A DNA stretch of 64,000 nucleotides from Magnetofaba australis IT-1 (GTDB lineage: Bacteria; Pseudomonadota; Magnetococcia; Magnetococcales; Magnetococcaceae): the NCBI RefSeq assembly GCF_002109495.1, contig NZ_LVJN01000015.1, positions 62,001 to 126,000 of the forward strand, in the 5' to 3' direction. Under the pieces are notes generated by a model. It had not been told where the DNA came from and searched no databases. It worked only from the letters and a program-made list of their open reading frames with translations. The translations under genes were made by a program, and so were the position numbers. This document shows positions 9,357 to 20,009 of the stretch, piece after piece. The number at the start of each line of letters is the position of its first letter. Position 1 is the first letter of the stretch.

Positions 9357-11780
9357 ATGATGAATAGCGCCCATCGCAGTGACGCCGAAGATAACAAGAG
9401 CCTGATTCTGGTGGTCGATGATGAGCCCAGCAATCTGCAGGCGTTGCGCGGCATTTTGCGCGACGACTATCGCCTGATCTTCTGCTCCAACGGCAATGAG
9501 GCGCTGAAGCTGGCCGCCGAGCGGCAGCCGGACATAATCCTGTTGGACGTCATGATGCCCGGCATCAACGGTTACGACACCTGCGCCCGCCTCAAAGAGA
9601 GCTCCAGCACTTTTGAGATTCCGGTGATCTTTGTCACCGCCAAGGATGAGGATCTGGAGCAGGAGCGCGGTCTGGAGTTGGGCGCGGTGGACTACATCGG
9701 CAAGCCCTTCAGCGCCGGGATTATCCTGGCGCGCATCCGCACCCACCTGGGCATTCGCAACTATCAGCGCAGTTTGATGCGCGCCATGGACGCGCTGCAG
9801 AGCGCCAAAGAGGAGGCCGAACGCGCCAACCACGCCAAGAGCGCGTTTCTGGCCAATATGAGCCATGAGATCCGCACCCCGCTCAACGCCATCCTCGGTC
9901 TGGCCAATCTGCTGGCCGACTCCGGCCTGCCGGAAGACGCCAGCGGCATGGCCAGCAAAATCTGCACGGCGGGCCAGTCTCTACAGTTTCTCATCAATGA
10001 CATCCTCGATTTCTCCAAATTGGAGGCGGGGCGACTGGATATCGAACAGGCGCCGTTCTCGCTCTACGCCATGCTCGATAATCTGGGGGTGATCCTCAAC
10101 GCCAATCTGGGCGACAAGCTGGTGGAGGTGACCATCACGCCGCCGCCCCAGTGTGACAAGCTGATTGGCGACTCTCTGCGTCTGGAACAGGTTCTGATCA
10201 ATCTGGCCAACAACGCCATCAAGTTCACCGCCGAGGGACATGTGGCCGTGGTCATTGAGAGTCAGCCCGCCGAGCCTGGGCGCTGTGTGTTGAGGTTCGC
10301 TGTCAGCGACACCGGCATCGGCATGACGCCGGAGCAGCAATCGCGGATTTTTGCGGCGTTCTCCCAGGCTGATAGCTCCACCACGCGCCGTTTTGGCGGC
10401 ACCGGACTGGGGTTGACCATCAGTCGCGAGTTGACAGGCTTGATGGGCGGCGAATTGTCGGTGGCCAGTGAAGAGGGCAAAGGCAGTGAATTCTTCTTCA
10501 CCCTGGATTTGGCTTGCGACGCCGACTTGGAAGAGGCGCCCCCGGCGATTTCGGACGCGAAATTGCGCGTGGGTCTGGCGATTCAGACGGCCCACTCCCA
10601 ATCGGCCATTGCACAGTGTGTAGCGGCCTTGGGCTGTGATGCGGTGGATCTGACTCCGTGTTTGACCAGTTCCAAGGATCCCGCCGCCACCCCCGCCATC
10701 ACCCTGGATGAGGGGGTGGACGTGGTGTTGGCCGACCAGTGCGTGCTGGATGGCGAATATGGCGATCCGGCGCATGCCGAATGGGCGGCGCTGGGGCGGG
10801 AGCAGAGCGATGAGCCACCGCTGCTGATTCTGCTCACGCGCCGCGAGACCGGTCCGCTGTCGACCACCTTCAACGGCTCTGCGCCCGATGCGCGTTTGGG
10901 TAAGCCGGTCACTCCGTTGGCGCTGGCGCGCGCCATAGAGCAAGCGCGCCGCCGTCGCTCTGGGGAGGAGCCCGCATCGGGAGCGCCGCCGCGGGTTGAG
11001 CGTCTGCAGGGAATGCGCATCCTTGTGGTGGATGACAACCCGGTCAACCGGGAGGTGGCGCAACGGGTGTTTCACCGCGAAGGAGCCCATGTCGACCAGG
11101 CCGATGGCGGTGAGAACGCCATCGCCATGGTGCAGGCCGATCGCGGCTATGATCTGATTCTCATGGATGTGCAGATGCCCGGCATGGATGGCTACGCCGC
11201 CACTCAGGCGCTGCGCGCGCTGCCCGGTGGCGAGAAGATCCCCATCATTGCGTTGTCGGCGGGGGCGTTCAAGAGCGAACGCGGCATGGCGCTGGATGCG
11301 GGCATGGATGGGTTCGTCGCCAAGCCATTGGACGTGGAGCTGGCGGTGGCGCTGATTTTAAAACTCACCAATTGGCGGGTCAGCGCGGTGGATTCTGCGG
11401 AGGTGGAGAGCGATGCGCCGAAAATCCCTGAGAAAATTGCGCTAGCAACCAGTGAACTGAATGTTGCGCGCAGTCTCAAACTGTGGGGAGATGACGAAGT
11501 TTATCGTCAGTTCCTCTCGCAGTTCCTGGTGGATCATGACGGCTTTGTCGACAGCGTGGCGCAGATGCCGCCGGAGGCGGCGGCCTCGGCGCTGCACAAG
11601 CTGGCGGGCGTGGCGGTGAATCTGGGTCTGGATGAACTGAGTGAAACGGTGCGCGCGGTGGAGATGCGTTTGCGTGAGTCGCCCTCAGCGATGACATCCC
11701 AGGAGCAGACGCAAGCGGCGCAGGCTCTGCGCGCAGCGTATGCGGCGGTACAAGCCTATTTGGATGCGGGAGCGCAATGA
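9357..11780 (+). CDS. Soluble hybrid histidine kinase (REC-HisKA-HATPase-pseudoREC-REC-Hpt)
   Basis: 807 aa with no transmembrane segment or PAS domain. It begins with a receiver (Asp64 in LLDVMMPG), followed by a short helix, HisKA (His170 in SHEIRTPLN), HATPase (DTGIGM, GGTGLGL), a degenerate receiver (about 402-530), a normal receiver (Asp604 in [11 protein letters not shown]) and a C-terminal Hpt (His747 in LHKLAG). The degenerate receiver lacks the acidic DD pair although an Asp (VVLADQ) and Lys (LGKP) remain. A kinase that starts with a receiver takes its input from another phosphodonor, here plausibly the upstream membrane kinase. The tandem ATG at 9360 is better spaced from GGGAG (9351) and is an equally good start. 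Confidence 0.9.
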   Translation: MMNSAHRSDAEDNKSLILVVDDEPSNLQALRGILRDDYRLIFCSNGNEALKLAAERQPDIILLDVMMPGINGYDTCARLKESSSTFEIPVIFVTAKDEDLEQERGLELGAVDYIGKPFSAGIILARIRTHLGIRNYQRSLMRAMDALQSAKEEAERANHAKSAFLANMSHEIRTPLNAILGLANLLADSGLPEDASGMASKICTAGQSLQFLINDILDFSKLEAGRLDIEQAPFSLYAMLDNLGVILNANLGDKLVEVTITPPPQCDKLIGDSLRLEQVLINLANNAIKFTAEGHVAVVIESQPAEPGRCVLRFAVSDTGIGMTPEQQSRIFAAFSQADSSTTRRFGGTGLGLTISRELTGLMGGELSVASEEGKGSEFFFTLDLACDADLEEAPPAISDAKLRVGLAIQTAHSQSAIAQCVAALGCDAVDLTPCLTSSKDPAATPAITLDEGVDVVLADQCVLDGEYGDPAHAEWAALGREQSDEPPLLILLTRRETGPLSTTFNGSAPDARLGKPVTPLALARAIEQARRRRSGEEPASGAPPRVERLQGMRILVVDDNPVNREVAQRVFHREGAHVDQADGGENAIAMVQADRGYDLILMDVQMPGMDGYAATQALRALPGGEKIPIIALSAGAFKSERGMALDAGMDGFVAKPLDVELAVALILKLTNWRVSAVDSAEVESDAPKIPEKIALATSELNVARSLKLWGDDEVYRQFLSQFLVDHDGFVDSVAQMPPEAAASALHKLAGVAVNLGLDELSETVRAVEMRLRESPSAMTSQEQTQAAQALRAAYAAVQAYLDAGAQ

Positions 11781-11933
11781 GTTTCGTTCGCTTCTTTTGC
11801 AGTAAAAAACTGAATTATAGCGTTGATTTCTTAGCTGTTTTTAGCGCAGTATGAAACTATCGTTTTGGGGGAAAATAACCGGGAAGGTCGGTCGATCCGT
11901 CGCCGACTTCCCGCTGGCGCGAAAGGGCCTGAC

Positions 11934-12395
11934 ATGAAGCTCGATGATTTCGTCAACCGTCTGAAACCGCGTATTAAGCAGGGCGCGCGCGTGTTGTACG
12001 CGGAAGATGATACCGGCACCCAGTACATCTGGCGCAAGCGGATTTTGGAGCCGCTTGGGTTCCATGTGACGGTGGTTTCCGATGGCCAGGAGGCGCTGGA
12101 TAAACTCAGCAGCGAGTCGTTCGATCTGATGATCACCGACTTCGACATGCCCAAGGTGACCGGCACCGAGCTGCTCAACCAACTGCGCGCGGCCAACAGC
12201 CGTATGCCGGTGCTGTTTCTGACCGGTTTGGCCACCCTCAAGGCGATCAACACCCTCAACGATCCCCATGTTTCGGTGGTGGCCAAGCAGGAGATCCACC
12301 GGCTGGTGGATGAGGCGCAATGGGGCGAGGAGCAGCGCGATAAAGCGGTGGCCGATATGGAGGCGTTCTTCCGCAAGGCGGGCGTGAGCGTCTAA
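11934..12395 (+). CDS. Single-domain (CheY-like) response regulator
   Basis: 153 aa. Receiver domain with acidic cluster AEDD, phospho-acceptor Asp69 in MITDFDMPKVTG and the conserved Lys in VVAKQE, followed by a short helical extension and no output domain. I chose ATG 11934; the frame also has an in-frame TTG at 11865, but residues before the ATG do not look like receiver sequence. It ends the first signalling block and could be a diffusible phosphate carrier or output for the two hybrid kinases. Its target cannot be inferred. Confidence 0.85.
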   Translation: MKLDDFVNRLKPRIKQGARVLYAEDDTGTQYIWRKRILEPLGFHVTVVSDGQEALDKLSSESFDLMITDFDMPKVTGTELLNQLRAANSRMPVLFLTGLATLKAINTLNDPHVSVVAKQEIHRLVDEAQWGEEQRDKAVADMEAFFRKAGVSV

Positions 12396-12528
12396 CCCTC
12401 TGCGCGATGTGCGGGACTCCCCCCTCGTCACAGAGCGTGGGTTAGAGCCGTGTGGCTGATGACAGGGCTCAAAAGGTGATGAGAATATATAGTCGCTTGA
12501 ATCCAGAATGACACACATCCAAAGCGCT

Positions 12529-12700
12529 CAATGTTTGCGTGACGCAGGCTGAACTTGCGCTGACTATGGGACAAATTTCCAACGGAAATTTGTCGGGATT
12601 CTTAAGGGTCTGTGACCCTTAAGCTGGTGTGGGCGGAGCCCACGGTTTGGATGTTGACCTTGGGAGCTCGAGGGCATAGCCCTCGATATCTTTCAGCGCC
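12529..12700. repeat. Intergenic multi-hairpin repeat, copy 3
   Basis: Begins with the extended head sequence CAATGTTTGCGTGACG also found in copies at 20010 and 43216, then the hairpins GACAAATTTCC/GGAAATTTGTC, CTTAAGGGTC/GACCCTTAAG, GTGGGC/GCCCAC and TCGAGGGC/GCCCTCGA with the tail GATATCTTTCAGCGCC. The tail is nearly identical to that of the copy at 43216. Together with about 130 unremarkable bases (12396-12528) and the terminator at 12732 it makes up the gap between the receiver gene and secB. Confidence 0.85.
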
Positions 12701-12731
12701 CAAATGTTCACTATTGAATGCTAGCGACTAT

Positions 12732-12769
12732 AAAAAAAGGCGCGACCCTTTGGGGTCGCGCCTTTTTTG
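12732..12769 (-). terminator. Intrinsic terminator of secB
   Basis: A perfect GC-rich stem (GGCGCGACCC/GGGTCGCGCC) flanked by A7 on the left and T6 on the right, so it can end transcription in both directions. It lies 22 bp past the secB stop codon on the minus strand. Confidence 0.92.
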
Positions 12770-12790
12770 TGCGTGTGTGCGAAGCAGCGC

Positions 12791-13276
12791 TTAGTTGGCG
12801 GCCTGCTGCGCGGCTTGCTGCTGTTGTGCTTGCTGGAACAGAGCAGCGAAGTTGATGGGGTCCAGCACCATCGGCTTGAAACCGCCATCCTGCACCACCG
12901 AGGAGACCAGCTGACGCAGGTAGGGGAAGAGGATGTTGGGGCACTCAATGCCCAGCACCATGGGCAGATGCTGCTCAGGGATGTTCTTGATCAGGAACAG
13001 ACCGGCATACACCACTTCCGCCAGGAACATGGTCTTCTCGCCGCTGGCGTCTTTCACCGTCACCGTCACCTGCAGGGTGACTTCATAGTGATCGTCGGAC
13101 TTGCGCGCGGCTTTGGTGTCGAGGTTGAACTCCGCTTTGGGCTCGCCGGTTTCGCCAAACGCGTCCGGGGCGTTGGGGCTCTCGAAGGAGAGATCTTTCA
13201 GGTAGAGTTTGGCGACGTGAAACACCGGCGGTTCCTGTCCGGCGGCGGCGTCTTGCGGGTTCTGGACTTCAGACAT
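12791..13276 (-). CDS. secB: Protein-export chaperone SecB
   Basis: 161 aa. SecB is a cytoplasmic tetrameric chaperone that keeps preproteins unfolded and delivers them to SecA. The sequence shows the family core: VAKLYLKDLSFESPNAP near residue 22, LAEVVYAGLFLIKNIPEQ in the middle and CPNILFPYLRQLVSS followed by the PINFAALF segment. The Gln/Ala-rich C-terminal tail is typical of proteobacterial SecB. Length is normal. It lies downstream of rhlB on the same strand (172 bp gap) and ends at a strong terminator. Confidence 0.96.
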   Translation of the reverse strand: MSEVQNPQDAAAGQEPPVFHVAKLYLKDLSFESPNAPDAFGETGEPKAEFNLDTKAARKSDDHYEVTLQVTVTVKDASGEKTMFLAEVVYAGLFLIKNIPEQHLPMVLGIECPNILFPYLRQLVSSVVQDGGFKPMVLDPINFAALFQQAQQQQAAQQAAN

Positions 13277-13448
13277 GATTGCGCTCCTTGGTTGGCGACC
13301 CCGCAGCGGGATCGTGTTGGCGTCGTATTTGACAGGCTGTGGCGAAACCGCCGTGGGCGGCGGTGCGGCCAGCAGCGATCAATGCGCGGCGGCATTGAAG
13401 GGCGTCGCACAGAGGTGTTCGCCCCCGGCGCGACGCCAATATCTGAGA

Positions 13449-15017
13449 TTATTCGCTTGAACCCGCGTCGTTGGACGATTCGCGGGGGGAACTGGCGGAT
13501 TGATCCTCGCCCTGGCCACCGCTGTTGGTGGTTTGCGCCTGCCCATCGGCGGGTTTGCGCCGCCGTCTGCGGCGACGTTTCTTCTTCGGCGCCTCGCCGT
13601 CAGGCGCCGCTTGCGGCGCGCCCTGGGGGGTGGAACCGGCGGCGCTCTGCGCCGCCTCTTGAGCGGGTGCGGCGGCTTCGCCTGAGGCGTCATCGCTCTT
13701 CTTGGGGCGACGTCGGCTCTTACTGCGCTCGCCACTCCCGCGCGAGGGGCCGCCGCTGCGCTTGTCATCGCGGCGTTTGCCGCCGCGCTCGTCACGCTCC
13801 TTGCGCGGCGGTTTGGGCGGACGCTTGAGCTCCGCCATCAAGGCGTCTTCGGCCCAGGCGGTCTCGATCTTCATGCCGATGTACTTCTCAATCGCCTCGA
13901 GATTGTAGGCGCCCTCCTCATCCACCAGGGAGATGGCGTCGCCCTGGGCGCCAGCGCGCGCGGTGCGGCCGATGCGATGGACGTAATCCTCGGGGTTCTC
14001 CGGCATATCGTAGTTGATGACGTGGGTGACGCCATCGATGTGCAGACCGCGCCCGGCCACATCGGTGGCGATGAGCACCGCCAACTCGCCCTCTTGGAAG
14101 CGGCGCAGAACCTTCAGGCGTTTGACCTGGGGCACGTCGCCAGAGAGATAACCGGTGCTGATGCCGTTGAAGTCCAGCCAGCGTTTGACCCGCTCGCCGG
14201 CGCGCTTGGTGTTGACGAAGATCATCGCCCGCGAGCCGGTGATGCCCTCTTCGTCGTCGTGCTGCATCTCCTGGCGCAGGATGCCCGCCAGCAGGGAGAT
14301 CTTGTCGCTGCCCATCACATGGTAGAGCGCCTGGGTTACCCGTTCGGCGGTCTTCACGTCCACCGTGGTGGAGAGCACCTCGGGCATGTCCATGTATTCG
14401 TAGGAGAGCTCCTGGGCGCGATAGGAGAGGGTGGCCGAGAACAGCATCGACAACCGTTCCTGGTAGGGCGGCATGCGTTTGAGCATGTAGCGCAGGTCGT
14501 CGATGAAGCCCATGTCGAACATGCGGTCGGCTTCGTCGATGACCAGCACCTCGATGCCTTTGGCGATCCACGCCTTCTGCTTGAAGTAGTCGATCAAGCG
14601 GCCTGGGGTGCCAATGAGGACATCTACACCGCCATCGGTGAGCGCATCGCGCTGCTTGTCGTAATCGATTCCGCCATACACCGCCAGGATATTGAACTGG
14701 GTGTGGCCATTGAGGCCGATGGCGTCCTGTTCGATCTGCGCCACCAGCTCGCGGGTGGGGGCGATCACCAGCACGCGCGGCGCGCTATGATGGCCCGCTT
14801 TGGCCTCCAGCTTACGCGGTTCGTTGACCAGGCGGGAGAAGGTGGCGATCAAAAATGCGGCGGTTTTGCCGGTGCCGGTTTGCGCTTGTCCGGCCACGTC
14901 CTTGCCCGCCAGCGACAGCGGTAAGGTGGCGGCTTGAATGGGGGTGCATTGGGTGTATCCGCAGTCGCGGATGCCGGCTTGCACCAGCTCGGGAATGGGG
15001 AGCTTGGCGAATTCCAT
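13449..15017 (-). CDS. rhlB: DEAD-box RNA helicase, RhlB-like
   Basis: 522 aa. An ATP-dependent RNA helicase. Visible motifs: Q motif with CTPIQ, motif I AQTGTGKT (45-52), PTRELVAQI, GTPGRLIDY, DEADRMFDMGF, SATLSYRAQEL, and HRIGRTARAG. The stretches LAGKDVAGQAQTGTGKT, RMFDMGF and FSATLSYR match RhlB more closely than RhlE or DeaD. The last about 120 residues are low-complexity and very basic (KKKRRRRRRRKP), an RNA- or partner-binding tail. In enterobacteria RhlB works with RNase E; no RNase E gene is in this window. It sits between rpsT and secB on the same strand. Confidence 0.9.
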   Translation of the reverse strand: MEFAKLPIPELVQAGIRDCGYTQCTPIQAATLPLSLAGKDVAGQAQTGTGKTAAFLIATFSRLVNEPRKLEAKAGHHSAPRVLVIAPTRELVAQIEQDAIGLNGHTQFNILAVYGGIDYDKQRDALTDGGVDVLIGTPGRLIDYFKQKAWIAKGIEVLVIDEADRMFDMGFIDDLRYMLKRMPPYQERLSMLFSATLSYRAQELSYEYMDMPEVLSTTVDVKTAERVTQALYHVMGSDKISLLAGILRQEMQHDDEEGITGSRAMIFVNTKRAGERVKRWLDFNGISTGYLSGDVPQVKRLKVLRRFQEGELAVLIATDVAGRGLHIDGVTHVINYDMPENPEDYVHRIGRTARAGAQGDAISLVDEEGAYNLEAIEKYIGMKIETAWAEDALMAELKRPPKPPRKERDERGGKRRDDKRSGGPSRGSGERSKSRRRPKKSDDASGEAAAPAQEAAQSAAGSTPQGAPQAAPDGEAPKKKRRRRRRRKPADGQAQTTNSGGQGEDQSASSPRESSNDAGSSE

Positions 15018-15057
15018 GAGGTCTCAATTTTCCAGCGCGACGACGCAAGCTGAACAC

Positions 15058-15092
15058 GCAAAAAGCCGACCGGGGAGTTCCCGGTCGGCTCA
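15058..15092 (-). terminator. Intrinsic terminator of rpsT
   Basis: On the minus strand AGCCGACCGGGA and TCCCCGGTCGGCT pair and are followed by a T5 run. It stands 138 bp downstream of the rpsT stop codon and 40 bp upstream of the rhlB start, so it probably separates the two transcripts. Confidence 0.85.
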
Positions 15093-15230
15093 TGCGCTTG
15101 GTTCAGATCACAATGCGCTCCGCGCTCTGGGCTTGTGCGCGTTCACGGATGAGGCGCAGTAAGCGGCAGGGGGAGGGGTTGGGCGCGCACGGGCCAATAG
15201 CCTGTGGCGACCACACCGGCGCATGGTCGA

Positions 15231-15512
15231 TCAGGCCGCGGCTCCGGCGGTGACCATCTTCTTGACGCGGGCGTTCAGACGCTTGACCCGACGCGAAGCT
15301 TGGTTCTTGTGGATGATGCCCTTTTTGGCGGACAGATCCAGCACCGAGATGGCGTCCTGCAGGCTGCTCTTGGCCTGGTCCACGTCGCCAGCTTCCACCG
15401 CAGTGGCCACACGCTTGGTGATGGTGCGCATATGGGCTTTGGCTTGGCTGTTGCGCTCGGTGCGCTTGGCGGTTTGACGGATGCGTTTGAGGGCGGATTT
15501 ATGATTGGCCAC
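15231..15512 (-). CDS. rpsT: 30S ribosomal protein S20
   Basis: 93 aa, the normal length for S20, a basic protein of the small ribosomal subunit that binds 16S rRNA. It begins with the typical ANHKSALKRIRQ and contains the IHKNQASRRVKRLN segment found near the end of the family. The start codon is GTG, preceded by AGGAG with a 9-nt gap; non-ATG starts are also known for rpsT elsewhere (E. coli uses TTG), where translation is autoregulated. It is divergent from murJ, a common arrangement for these two genes. Confidence 0.97.
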   Translation of the reverse strand: MANHKSALKRIRQTAKRTERNSQAKAHMRTITKRVATAVEAGDVDQAKSSLQDAISVLDLSAKKGIIHKNQASRRVKRLNARVKKMVTAGAAA

Positions 15513-15866
15513 TTGCGCGGACTCCTCTGGTATACAAACGGTAACGTTCGGTCTTTGATCGTATTTTGACAGGCGCGCGCAGGTCAGGGGTCGAAGCGGT
15601 TAGCCTGAGTTCCCAACTTCCAGACGATTTCAACGCCTGGCCTTGCGCGCGCATGGCGGTGAACCTACTCTGTGCGTTCATTTGAACGGACAGATCCGTG
15701 CGCCCATTGGGCTGCGTGACTTGATGTTCCGCGCAGGGCGAAAACCAAACCTGCGCGCATCCCAGCACAAACCGGCGCCACGGAAACGCGCAGACTAGGC
15801 GATCATGACCCCATTCGTCAACACTTTTCTCCCAACGCCTTGCGCTTGTGGTCGAGGCGACCGTCC
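15513..15866. other. Non-coding gap between divergent rpsT and murJ
   Basis: About 350 bp without a supportable gene. It must hold the rpsT promoter (minus) and the murJ promoter (plus), but I see no clear -35/-10 pair for either. No RNA gene or repeat is recognisable here. Confidence 0.6.
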
Positions 15867-17492
15867 ATGAACGACGCACAGGAGACGACCGAAGAGGCGT
15901 CCGGCGGCGCGGCGCGGGCGCTGCGCCGCAACCGTTTGGTGCGGGCGGTGGGCACCATCAGCTTCTTTACCCTGTTGTCGCGCATCCTCGGTTTTGTGCG
16001 CGATATCGTCATCGCGCGGGGCTTTGGCGCGGGCATGGGCGCCGACGCCTTCTTCGTTGCGCTGAAGCTCCCCAACTTTTTGCGCCGTCTGTTTGCTGAA
16101 GGGGCGTTTAGCGCCGCCTTTGTACCGGTCTTCTCCGATTATCTGGCGCGGGGCGACGAAAACGAGACCCGCCGCGTGGCGCAGGCGGTGTTCACCACCC
16201 TGCTGCTGGTGCTGGCTGGGGTGGTGCTGATCGGGCAGGTGGCCATGCCGCTGCTGATTACGGTGGCGGCGCCGGGCTTCTATGATGATCCCGAGAAGTT
16301 TGAACTGACTGTGCTGCTCACCCGCATCACCTTCCCCTATATTCTGTTTATCTCATTGTGCGCGCTGGCGGGGGGCATTCTCAACAGCCACCACAAATAC
16401 GCCGTGCCCGCCGCCACGCCGCTGCTGCTCAATGCGTCGCTGATCGGCTGCGCCACGCTGTTGGCGCCGCGTCTGGAGCAGCCTGCGGTGGGGTTGGCCA
16501 TCGGCGTGTTCCTGGGCGGCGTGTTGCAACTGGCGCTGCAGTGGCCTGCGCTCAAACGCATCGGCCTGCCGTTTCGCCTGCGCTTTGACTTCAAGCATCC
16601 GGCCATCAAGCGCACCCTCCTGTTGATGGGACCGGCGATTCTGGGGGTGTCGGTGGCGCAGATCAATCTGCTGTTCGATGTGCTGCTGGCCTCGCTGCTG
16701 CCCGACGGCTCCATCTCCTATCTCTATTACGCCGACCGTCTGGTGGAGTTTCCCCTGGGACTCATCGGCATCGCCATGGGCACGGCGATTTTGCCCGCTC
16801 TGTCGGCCCATGCGGCGCAGAATGACATCGACGGGCTGCGCCAGGACCTCTCCTTCGCTCTGCGCCTGATCGTGGTGATCAACATCCCCGCCGCAGTGGG
16901 GCTTATCGTGCTGCGCGAGCCGATTCTGGCGCTGCTGTTTGAGCGCGGCGCGTTCACCCCCGAGACCACCGCGTTGACCGCCCAGGCGCTGCTGGCCTAC
17001 GCCACCGGCTTGGTGGCGTTCTCTGCTGTCAAGGTGGCCGCGCCCGCCTTCTATGCGCGCAAAAACACCAAAACCCCGGTGCGCATCGCCATGTACTGCA
17101 TGCTGGCCAACATGGTGTTCAATGTCATTCTGATGTTCCCTTTTGCCCACGCCGGGTTGGCGTTGGCCACGGCGCTGGCCTCCTATCTGAACATCGCCCT
17201 GCTGCTGCGCGCGCTCAAGAAGGATATCGGCTTCTCATTGAATGCGGAGATCTGGCGCGCGGCCTGGCGCGCGGGGTTGGCCTCCATCGGTATGGCGGCT
17301 GCGCTGGCGTGGGGTGTGGAGCGTTTTTGGCGGGCCGGTGAATTGAGTGGCGCTGAGCGCGCGATTGTCTTGCTTCCCCTGATTATCGGGGGCATTCTGG
17401 TGTTTGCGCTTTTGGCCAAAATCCTGCGTTTGCAGGAGATTGAGCAGTTGTGGGGCTTGCTGCGGCGCAAACGGAGTCGAGGGGCGTCATAA
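15867..17492 (+). CDS. murJ: Lipid II flippase MurJ
   Basis: 541 aa, multi-spanning inner-membrane protein of the MOP superfamily that moves lipid II across the membrane for peptidoglycan synthesis. The family N-terminus is clear: FTLLSRILGFVRDIVIARGFG, then DAFFVALKLPNFLRRLFAEGAFS and FVPVFSDY. About 14 hydrophobic segments follow, with the conserved YYADRLVEFPLGLIG and LFERGAFT segments. I start it at ATG 15867 (GAGG upstream) rather than the in-frame TTG at 15840. The hybrid kinase downstream follows after about 50 bp on the same strand. Confidence 0.95.
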   Translation: MNDAQETTEEASGGAARALRRNRLVRAVGTISFFTLLSRILGFVRDIVIARGFGAGMGADAFFVALKLPNFLRRLFAEGAFSAAFVPVFSDYLARGDENETRRVAQAVFTTLLLVLAGVVLIGQVAMPLLITVAAPGFYDDPEKFELTVLLTRITFPYILFISLCALAGGILNSHHKYAVPAATPLLLNASLIGCATLLAPRLEQPAVGLAIGVFLGGVLQLALQWPALKRIGLPFRLRFDFKHPAIKRTLLLMGPAILGVSVAQINLLFDVLLASLLPDGSISYLYYADRLVEFPLGLIGIAMGTAILPALSAHAAQNDIDGLRQDLSFALRLIVVINIPAAVGLIVLREPILALLFERGAFTPETTALTAQALLAYATGLVAFSAVKVAAPAFYARKNTKTPVRIAMYCMLANMVFNVILMFPFAHAGLALATALASYLNIALLLRALKKDIGFSLNAEIWRAAWRAGLASIGMAAALAWGVERFWRAGELSGAERAIVLLPLIIGGILVFALLAKILRLQEIEQLWGLLRRKRSRGAS

Positions 17493-17540
17493 CGCCCGAT
17501 GAGGGGATTTGCGCGCTACTGGCGCCGGAACGGAAGGACG

Positions 17541-19982
17541 ATGGCGGAGCCCGATTACCATGCCATAGCGCTCAAGCCGGCCATTGGCCATGCGTTGCTG
17601 CAACGCATGGCCGGGTTGGTGGGCGTCTTGTTGCTGGCGTTGGGCGCCCTGTGGGTGCGCAGCGAGTACGTCGATTTCCAACATCAGACCCACTCCCTGC
17701 GCGATGATCACCTGCTGCATCTGCGCACCGACCTGAAAAACCGCGTCGAGCACGTACTGTCCCACATCCGCTACACTCGCCAGGGGTTGGAAAACGGTGT
17801 GCGCGAGCGGCTGAGTTTGCGCGTGGATGAGGCGGTGACCATCGCCAGCCATCTCTACGCCATGCGCGATCAGGATGCGCCGGAAAACCAGATCCGCTTT
17901 GATATCCGCCAGGCGCTGGATCCCCTGCTTTACAACCGCACTCGGGGCGAATTGTTTCTCTACTCTCCTCGCGAGCAGAACGCTCTGGTGCTGCCGTCTC
18001 AAATCAGCGTGAGCGAGCAAGAGCACTTTCTGCGTCCGGATCAGGACGCCGCGTTTCATGTGATTCCCAACGCCAACTCGTCGTTGGGCGAAAGGCTGCT
18101 CTACGCCAAACGTTTCAAACCCTTTGGTTGGGTCTTCGGGGCTGGCGCGCGCATGGCCGAGGAGACCGAGAAGCTGCAGCGGGAGACCATCGAACGGGTG
18201 TTTGCGGCCAATATGGAGCAGAGCTCGGTGCCGTTTTTCCTCATCTCCGATTTGGGCGAGAAGCTGCTGCGCGATGGCGCGGCGGACTTCCTGCCGGATC
18301 TGCAGCGCCCGTCGGGCAAACGCATGCTCGAGCGGCTGATGCACTTTGGCGACTCTGGCGGCGGCTTTCTGTTCGATCCGGAGTTGCCGCTGCACGATGA
18401 CTCGTTGGAGAGTTTGCATCAGCGCCGCCTATTTTACGTAGCGCGCGCGCCCGGCTGGAATTGGCTGGTGGGCGCCAGCGCCTCCCTGGCCGCCAGCGAG
18501 CGTGAAATTCGCCAATTGGAGTCGGAGCTGACGCTGTCAATTCTCAAAGGGTTGGCCGAGGGCGCTGCGGCGTTGCTGCTGCTGCTGCTGGGGCTCTCCT
18601 GGGTGGCCAAACGCTTCGCCGAACGGGTGCAGCGCGACAGCGACGAGTTCCGCGCCTTCCTGCGCACCGTGGCGCTGGGGGAGGCGGCGCACTTGGATCC
18701 GCTGAGCCTGGGCTTTCGCGAGCTGAGCGAGATGGCCGCCACCGCCAACAGCATGTCCCAGGCGCGCGCCAAGATCGATGCCGAGTTGCGCGAGGCCAAG
18801 GAGGAGGCGGAAGCCGCCAGCGAGGCCAAGAGCCGCTTTTTGGCGGTGATGAGCCATGAGATCCGCACCCCGATGAACGCTATTCTGGGGCTGGCGGAGT
18901 TGATGGGCGAGGCCGACAATCTGGCTCTGGGCGAACGCGAGCATGCGCGGGTGATCCATCGCAATGGGCGCGCGTTGCTGACGCTGCTGGATGATATCCT
19001 GGATGTCTCGCGTCTGGAGTCCCATCAACTCAAACTCAGCGCCGAGGAGTTCGACCTGCGTCTGTTGCTGGAAGACGCCCTCTCCACTTTCCGCCATCTG
19101 GCGCAGGAGAAGGGGCTCTCCATTAGCCTGGAGTGGGATGAGCAGGTCTCGCCCTATCGGGTGGGCGACCCCGACCGCCTGCGTCAGGTGCTGGTCAACC
19201 TGATGGGCAATGCGCTGAAGTTCACCCCCAGCGGCGGCATTGTGCTACGCGCTTCGCTACAGGAGCGCCAGGCCGTGCTGTTGGAGGTGATCGACACCGG
19301 CGTGGGGATTCCCGAGTCTCACCAACAGGCGATCTTCCAACGTTTCCACCAGGTGGATGGGTCGGCCACCCGGCGCCAGGGCGGGGTGGGGCTGGGGCTG
19401 TTCCTATGCCATCAACTGGTGGCGGCTATGGGCGGGGAGCTGCGTTTACAGAGCGAGCCGGGGGTGGGCAGCCGCTTCTACTTCACGCTCAATACGCCGT
19501 TGGTGGAGAAGTCCGCCGCCGTCGAAATGGAGCGCGCCCACCAGCCGATTCCTTCATCGCCGGAGCATCACTCCGCAGGCCAGAGCGCTTTGAGCCATCG
19601 CCGCATCCGCCTGCTGCTGGCGGAGGACGCCGAGGACAATGTGTTGCTGGCGCGGGCCTATCTGAAATCGCGACCCAACGTGGAGTTGACGGTGGCCCCC
19701 AATGGCCGCGAGGCGGTGCGCTATATCGAGTCTGAACGCTTTGATCTGGTGTTGATGGATATTCAAATGCCGCTGATGGACGGCTTGAGCGCGGCGCGTT
19801 CGGTGCGGCGCTGGGAGGCGGACATGGGGGTGACGCCCACGCCCATTGTGGCGCTGTCGGCCCACGCCATGCGCGGCGACGCCGAAAAGAGTCTGGACGC
19901 CGGCTGCGACGCCCATTTGAGCAAGCCCATCAGCAAGCGGCAACTGCTCGACGCCATCGATCGCTACGCGCGCCATCTCTAG
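17541..19982 (+). CDS. Membrane hybrid histidine kinase (double Cache-HisKA-HATPase-REC)
   Basis: 813 aa from ATG 17541, chosen because GGAAGG lies just upstream; an in-frame ATG at 17499 has no visible ribosome site. Transmembrane segments at about 24-43 and 335-356 bracket a periplasmic region with two Cache-like modules ([20 protein letters not shown] early, [16 protein letters not shown] late). Then HisKA (His439 in SHEIRTPMN), HATPase ([15 protein letters not shown]) and one receiver (Asp740 in [11 protein letters not shown]). There is no Hpt, so a separate phosphotransfer protein or direct transfer is needed. Such Cache sensors bind small molecules such as amino acids or carboxylates; the ligand here is unknown. 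Confidence 0.9.
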   Translation: MAEPDYHAIALKPAIGHALLQRMAGLVGVLLLALGALWVRSEYVDFQHQTHSLRDDHLLHLRTDLKNRVEHVLSHIRYTRQGLENGVRERLSLRVDEAVTIASHLYAMRDQDAPENQIRFDIRQALDPLLYNRTRGELFLYSPREQNALVLPSQISVSEQEHFLRPDQDAAFHVIPNANSSLGERLLYAKRFKPFGWVFGAGARMAEETEKLQRETIERVFAANMEQSSVPFFLISDLGEKLLRDGAADFLPDLQRPSGKRMLERLMHFGDSGGGFLFDPELPLHDDSLESLHQRRLFYVARAPGWNWLVGASASLAASEREIRQLESELTLSILKGLAEGAAALLLLLLGLSWVAKRFAERVQRDSDEFRAFLRTVALGEAAHLDPLSLGFRELSEMAATANSMSQARAKIDAELREAKEEAEAASEAKSRFLAVMSHEIRTPMNAILGLAELMGEADNLALGEREHARVIHRNGRALLTLLDDILDVSRLESHQLKLSAEEFDLRLLLEDALSTFRHLAQEKGLSISLEWDEQVSPYRVGDPDRLRQVLVNLMGNALKFTPSGGIVLRASLQERQAVLLEVIDTGVGIPESHQQAIFQRFHQVDGSATRRQGGVGLGLFLCHQLVAAMGGELRLQSEPGVGSRFYFTLNTPLVEKSAAVEMERAHQPIPSSPEHHSAGQSALSHRRIRLLLAEDAEDNVLLARAYLKSRPNVELTVAPNGREAVRYIESERFDLVLMDIQMPLMDGLSAARSVRRWEADMGVTPTPIVALSAHAMRGDAEKSLDAGCDAHLSKPISKRQLLDAIDRYARHL

Positions 19983-20009
19983 CAATACGAAACCAAAATT
20001 GAACGGAAC

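Noticed and set aside
15513-15866. Small RNA gene between rpsT and murJ
   Set aside because: No terminator, promoter or conserved fold could be picked out that would support an RNA gene.
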